Positions 37,653 to 41,401 of a stretch of 41,401 bases of DNA are shown here, one piece after another. The first letter of the stretch is position 1. Every line of letters starts with the position of its first letter. Under the pieces are notes generated by a model. That model saw only the letters and a list, made by a program, of their open reading frames with translations, was not told the origin of the DNA and searched no databases. The DNA lies in the IMG/VR virus record IMGVR_UViG_3300036832_001461, positions 1 through 41,401 of that record; one strand, written 5' to 3'. Made by a program: the position numbers and the translations under genes. The DNA is from a virus.

Positions 37653-38829
37653 GTTCCGTACCGGAGCGGAGGAAGCTGCCAAGTCGCAATCGGCCTCCTT
37701 CAACCGGGTGGATTATTTCTCCGTTGCCGACGGTAAGTCCGTTGTCGTCCGCTTTCTCATGGATTATGACGAGTGGCCTTCTGTCGAAGTCCACACCATG
37801 GTTCCGGTGCAGAAGAAGCAGCCGGAGGGCCGCAAGAGTTGGCCTAAGACTGTCCCGGCCATCTGCCGTCGCACCAAGCTGCCCGATGCCACCCCGCCCG
37901 AAGTACAGGCCACCATGCCGTACTTCCCATACCTCTATCCTGACTGCTACATCTGCGATCACATTCGCAAAGCCGACGGCAAGGCCATCGGCCGTTCCTC
38001 CCGCTCCTTCACCCTCCTGGTCATCCGCGAAGAGGTGCGCGGTGACGGCAGTGACGCCCTCGGCGGTGAGGCCAACAAGGGCAAGCTGCTGGGCTACAAG
38101 GACAAGATGAAGGAGGTTCAGGTCACCGACGCCACCGGCAAGTCCACCGGGGATGTCGAGAAGGTCCGCGACATCCAGATCGTGCAGCAGGCGTACTCGA
38201 ACTTCTTCATCCACCTGGAGGGCATGGCCGGGGTCCATGGCACCCTGCTCGACCGGGACTACTTCATCAAGCGCAAGGGCGAGTCCACCGACACCGAGTA
38301 CCAGATCGTGCATCTCGATCCCCAGTACGTCAACGGGTCCAACGGGCCGGTCATCTTCGACCTGCGTGACCCCGAGTTCGCCAAGCGCTACGGCATCGAG
38401 ATCACCCCCCAGGGCCGCATCTATCCCGAGGAGCTAGACCTCGACGCCCACATCGAGCGTCAGATGGGGGACCGCTACTACGGGCTTTACATCGACCCCC
38501 GTATTCCCCAGCCTGTGGAGGGCAAGTCGGATAACTCCGCGGACGGCCAGGCCACCGCCACCCCGGTGGCCAAGCCGGAGACCGAGGCTAGTGCCGATCA
38601 GATGGCCGCCCTGCGTGACCGGGTGGTGGGCTACTCCAAGGGCAACGCCGCGGAAGCCCCGGCTGCGGCCCCTCAGGTCCCCGCAGCGGCCCCGGCGGCC
38701 CAAACGGTCACGCTGCCCCCCGGAGCCACCCTGGAGCCTCCTGTGACCGCTCCAGCGGCTCCTCAGACCAATGGTGACGATCTGCCGGTCGCGCCCGGTC
38801 AGCCGGTGGTGGTGCCGGACTTCGGCTGA
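37642..38829 (+). CDS. Probable single-stranded DNA-binding protein (gp32-like)
   Basis: A 395-residue protein. Residues about 20-60 start a beta-barrel-like core (FSVADGKSVVVRFLMDYDEW), and Cys/His residues at 77-115 (ICRRTKLPD and YPDCYICDH) could form the zinc site seen in T4 gp32. Many aromatic and basic residues follow. The last 90 residues are Pro/Ala-rich and end in an acidic DFG tip, like the C-terminal tails by which SSBs bind partners. The start MPSKFRTGAEEAAKSQ resembles that of the primase. Position in the replisome operon supports the call, but it is not proven by a diagnostic motif. Confidence 0.55.
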   Translation: MPSKFRTGAEEAAKSQSASFNRVDYFSVADGKSVVVRFLMDYDEWPSVEVHTMVPVQKKQPEGRKSWPKTVPAICRRTKLPDATPPEVQATMPYFPYLYPDCYICDHIRKADGKAIGRSSRSFTLLVIREEVRGDGSDALGGEANKGKLLGYKDKMKEVQVTDATGKSTGDVEKVRDIQIVQQAYSNFFIHLEGMAGVHGTLLDRDYFIKRKGESTDTEYQIVHLDPQYVNGSNGPVIFDLRDPEFAKRYGIEITPQGRIYPEELDLDAHIERQMGDRYYGLYIDPRIPQPVEGKSDNSADGQATATPVAKPETEASADQMAALRDRVVGYSKGNAAEAPAAAPQVPAAAPAAQTVTLPPGATLEPPVTAPAAPQTNGDDLPVAPGQPVVVPDFG

Positions 38830-38844
38830 CAAGATGTCCTGGAT

Positions 38845-38887
38845 GGTGGGTGGCCCGCTCATGGGGAAGTGACCGGGCTCACCCACC
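38845..38887 (+). promoter_or_regulatory. Strong hairpin between the SSB-like gene and the next gene
   Basis: GGTGGGTG (38845-38852) pairs with CACCCACC (38880-38887), continued inside by CCCG (38854-38857) with CGGG (38874-38877), giving 12 pairs around a 16-base loop. A pyrimidine tract follows, then an excellent ribosome binding site (AAGGAGAT) before ATG 38917. It may reduce read-through or protect mRNA ends. Confidence 0.5.
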
Positions 38888-38916
38888 CTCTCTCCTCTCT
38901 GGCTGGAAGGAGATCC

Positions 38917-39267
38917 ATGAGTACCTGGCCTTGCCCGGCTGGCACGGTGGTACGAGCGGTACACCCGGAACTGGACATCCCCATTCGCACCGCCTGCCGG
39001 GGCCACCTGTTCCAGACCATGAACTCGGCTGTCCCGGTGGAGAGCAGCTACTCCGAATGCCGCTATGTGCAGGTCGTCACCTGCCTGGTGTGCGGCTATA
39101 TCACCGCCCAACTAGACGCTGACTGGTTCCACGAAGCCACCGACGATGACATCGGTGATTGCATCTACTACGTGGAGCAGATCATCGAGCATCTGAAGGA
39201 GCGGCGCGAGAACCTGGTCAAGCTGTCCAGCAAGACCCCGGCCTTCACCTTACCGGCGGACCTATGA
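38917..39267 (+). CDS. Unknown protein of 116 residues with possible zinc site
   Basis: ATG 38917 was chosen for its AAGGAGAT ribosome binding site 5 bases upstream; the in-frame ATG at 38869 lies in the hairpin. Contains CRGH, a cysteine in SYSECRY, and CLVCGYITAQLD, which may together bind zinc. The C-terminal half is a helix (CIYYVEQIIEHLKERRENLV). Stop and polymerase start overlap (ATGA). A small polymerase-associated or regulatory protein is possible; no family recognised. Confidence 0.65.
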   Translation: MSTWPCPAGTVVRAVHPELDIPIRTACRGHLFQTMNSAVPVESSYSECRYVQVVTCLVCGYITAQLDADWFHEATDDDIGDCIYYVEQIIEHLKERRENLVKLSSKTPAFTLPADL

Positions 39268-41401
39268 GGCTCTTCACCTTCGAGACGAACCTGCCCGGCG
39301 GTGACCGGGCCATCATCAACATCGAGGGGGAGACCCAGGCGGCTCCCTGCGTGATGCGCGATCCCGATGACTTCCTGCATCTGATCGTGGTCACTCCCTA
39401 CGTCCATTACGACACCTGGGAGCGAGCGCATCCCCTGGGGATCTCAGTGATAACTCACTATGATGGGCATAGTTGGAATCATGTTTTGGTCGATGATTTC
39501 ATGGAGCAGCGCCAGGAGGAACTGGATCGCTACTCCATTGGTATTAGCTACCGCAGCCGGGCGCATCCCACTCCTTTCCGCCAGCTTGTGGAGCAGGAGA
39601 GGCGGGATGCTATTGAAGAAGCGAAGGGCGGCTTCGTCAACGTCCATACCCACACCGAGTTCTCCGCCCTGGATGGCCTGTCGAAGGTCGAGGAGATCGT
39701 CGGCCTGGCCAGGGACATGGCCCAGCCCGCGCTGGCCGTCACCGACCACGGCATCTGCGCCGCCCATCCTCACCTCCAGATCAAGGCCAACGAGGCCGGG
39801 ATCAAGCCCATCTTCGGGCTCGAAGGCTACTTCGTCAACGACCGGCTGTGGCGGCCCACCGAGGGCGACAAGGAGGAGCAGAAGCGGGGCCGGTACGACT
39901 ACCACCACCTGATCCTGTGGGCCATGACCACCGAGGGCCTGCACAACCTGTGGGCCATGTCCACCGCCGCCCACCGGGAGGGCTTCTACTACCAGGCCAG
40001 GATGGACTGGGAGATCCTGGAGCGCCTCAACACCGGCATCATGGCCTCCACCGCCTGCCTGCGCGGCCCGCTGTCGGTGCCACTGCTCAACGACGACGAG
40101 GAGCTAGCCGTCCGCAACCTGTCCCGGCTGCAGGCCATCTTCGGGGACCGGCTCTACATCGAGCTTCACGTCAACCAGATCCCCGAGCAGGTCAAGGTCA
40201 ACCACGGGCTCATCGACCTGGCTCAGCGCTTCAGCGTGCCCCTCCTGGCGGCCGTCGATTCCCACTATCCCTGCCGGGAGGATCGCTCCACCCACCAGGT
40301 GTGGCTGGCCCTGCAGACCAAGGACGACATCCAGGACGAGAACGACCTCTTCGCCCGCAGCCAGGACTACCACCTGATGGACCGGGCCGAGGTGTGCAAC
40401 GCCCTGGAGGCCCACTACCCCAGGAACCTGGTGTCGGCTGCCCTGAGCGAGACGGTGGCCCTGGCCGGGCGCTGCGATGCCGAGGTGGTCTCCTCCTCCC
40501 GGCCGCCCATCTTCTCCAAGCCCACCCCGGCCATGCGATACCTGACCCAGGAGGAGACCACTCAGGTCCTGCTGGAGGCCGATGTCAAACGTCTTTTAGA
40601 CATCTGTTTGGCCAACTGGGATCGCAAGGTCAAAGGAAAGGCCCATCCAGAGTCGGTGTATATGGCGCGTTTCGAGCAGGAAATGCGGATGTATATCGAC
40701 AAGGACTTCTGTGGCTATTTCGATATCGTCAGCGATTACACCCGGTGGTCCAAGGAGCAGGGCTGGATCATGGGACCCTCCCGTGGCTCGGGTGGGGCCT
40801 GCCTGGTGGCCTACCTGGCCGACATCATCGAGATCGACCCGGTGGAGGCGGACCTGCCCCTGGCCCGGTTCATGACTCCCGGCAGGCCCGATCCCCCCGA
40901 CTTCGACCTGGACTGGCCCTCCTCGGTGCGGACCCCCATCCAGACCTACGTGGCCGAGCGCTGGGGCGAGGAGCATGTGGTGCGCGTTGGCACCCACACC
41001 CGGCTGAAGAACAAGGGGGTGTTCCGCAACCTGGGCCGGATCTACAAGTCCGACCCGGAGCGCCAGGTGGACTTCACCGACCTGGAGGCCATCTGCAAGA
41101 TCATCGAGGACGAGGAGGCCGACTCGGCCGGGCTGGGCAAGTCCTGGGACGTGGTCTACACCGCCAACGAGGATGTCTTCGCTCCCTACGTCAAGAAGTA
41201 CCCGTGGCTGTTTGACCTGGCCGACAAGCTGGTGGGACGGCTCAAGAGCTACGGCCGTCACGCGGCGGGGATGGTTATCTCCACCGAGAACACCCTGACC
41301 GACTGGCTGCCCATGCGGATGGGCGACGACGGCCACATGATCTCCGACTTCGACATGGAGGCGCTGGAGAAGCTCCACCTGCTCAAGTTTGACTTCCTGA
41401 C
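39264..41401 (+). CDS. dnaE: DNA polymerase III alpha subunit, DnaE type (3' end cut by window)
   Basis: At least 712 codons from ATG 39264, open to the window edge. The first 120 residues are not part of the usual enzyme. Then the PHP domain begins: NVHTHTEFSALDG with His128 and His130, and LAVTDHG. The polymerase core shows GPSRGSGGACLVAYLADI (about 503-520) and the catalytic PDFDLDW with Asp546, Asp548 and Asp550, close to the PDFDxDF motif of bacterial DnaE. RHAAGMVIS further on is also conserved. It is a C-family replicative polymerase, found in some large actinobacteriophages instead of PolA or family B enzymes. Patches at 39440-39650 and 40570-40760 use more A/T-ending codons. Confidence 0.93.
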   Translation, partial: MRLFTFETNLPGGDRAIINIEGETQAAPCVMRDPDDFLHLIVVTPYVHYDTWERAHPLGISVITHYDGHSWNHVLVDDFMEQRQEELDRYSIGISYRSRAHPTPFRQLVEQERRDAIEEAKGGFVNVHTHTEFSALDGLSKVEEIVGLARDMAQPALAVTDHGICAAHPHLQIKANEAGIKPIFGLEGYFVNDRLWRPTEGDKEEQKRGRYDYHHLILWAMTTEGLHNLWAMSTAAHREGFYYQARMDWEILERLNTGIMASTACLRGPLSVPLLNDDEELAVRNLSRLQAIFGDRLYIELHVNQIPEQVKVNHGLIDLAQRFSVPLLAAVDSHYPCREDRSTHQVWLALQTKDDIQDENDLFARSQDYHLMDRAEVCNALEAHYPRNLVSAALSETVALAGRCDAEVVSSSRPPIFSKPTPAMRYLTQEETTQVLLEADVKRLLDICLANWDRKVKGKAHPESVYMARFEQEMRMYIDKDFCGYFDIVSDYTRWSKEQGWIMGPSRGSGGACLVAYLADIIEIDPVEADLPLARFMTPGRPDPPDFDLDWPSSVRTPIQTYVAERWGEEHVVRVGTHTRLKNKGVFRNLGRIYKSDPERQVDFTDLEAICKIIEDEEADSAGLGKSWDVVYTANEDVFAPYVKKYPWLFDLADKLVGRLKSYGRHAAGMVISTENTLTDWLPMRMGDDGHMISDFDMEALEKLHLLKFDFL

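Noticed and set aside
38845-38887. Intrinsic terminator after the SSB-like gene
   Set aside because: The stem is strong but the following tract is mixed C/T rather than a T-run, and the next gene has no promoter of its own, so read-through is more likely.
1-41401. CRISPR arrays, insertion sequences, integrase or attachment site
   Set aside because: No regularly spaced repeats, transposase or recombinase motifs, or long terminal repeats were seen in the window.

Overview
The window is part of the genome of a large tailed phage, very probably infecting an actinobacterium (Actinomycetota). The DNA is GC-rich and most third codon positions are G or C. Almost every gene lies on the + strand, and genes are packed with 1-11 base overlaps (ATGA, GTGA, TTGA, TAATG, TGATG). 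The phage carries a secreted Rpf/LysM protein, a wall-enzyme type typical of actinobacteria. GpW/gp25-like, baseplate-J-like and gpI-like genes in one row point to a contractile (myovirus) baseplate. The sheath and capsid genes would lie upstream of the window, so the morphology is inferred.

Bases 1-18907 are the tail module. In order they hold the end of a probable tail tube gene, a tail assembly chaperone pair joined by a clear -1 ribosomal frameshift signal, the tape measure protein, and two tandem paralogues that share a tube-like N-terminal domain. One paralogue ends in an amidase and the other in a glucosaminidase. Then come two small or medium structural proteins, a hub-like protein with an embedded NlpC/P60 peptidase, a spike-like protein, a gp25-like wedge, a baseplate J protein and a 1909-residue gpI/fibre protein with lectin-like domains. 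Three peptidoglycan-cleaving activities therefore ride in one tail.

Bases 18966-21563 hold a small unknown gene, an SF2/SNF2-like helicase and two unknown genes. Bases 21564-22219 are a 656-base block without a convincing gene. It is dense in inverted repeats, including an 18-base-pair interrupted long-range helix, a run of short perfect hairpins, two mutually exclusive hairpins, a 9-base tandem repeat and a 12-base palindrome. It could be a structured RNA, a replication origin, a regulatory leader, or a mixture. It is the most interesting unexplained part of the window.

Bases 22220-32080 form an early or metabolic region. It has small zinc-binding-like proteins, a DinG/XPD-like helicase behind a probable leaderless promoter, the only minus-strand gene, a MerR-like DNA-binding protein, ThyX, a MazG-like pyrophosphohydrolase with zinc finger, a flap endonuclease-like 5'-3' exonuclease and the secreted Rpf-like protein. 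A strong intrinsic terminator ends this region.

Bases 32187-41401 are the replisome operon. It starts with a hairpin leader and a possible Sm/Hfq-like small protein. A DnaC-like loader, DnaB-like helicase, DnaG-like primase, a J-domain-like protein, a probable ssDNA-binding protein, and the first 712 codons of a DnaE-type DNA polymerase III alpha subunit follow. Primase and the ssDNA-binding protein start with the same short peptide, encoded by an identical 16-base stretch. No tRNA gene, CRISPR array, integrase or insertion sequence was recognised.
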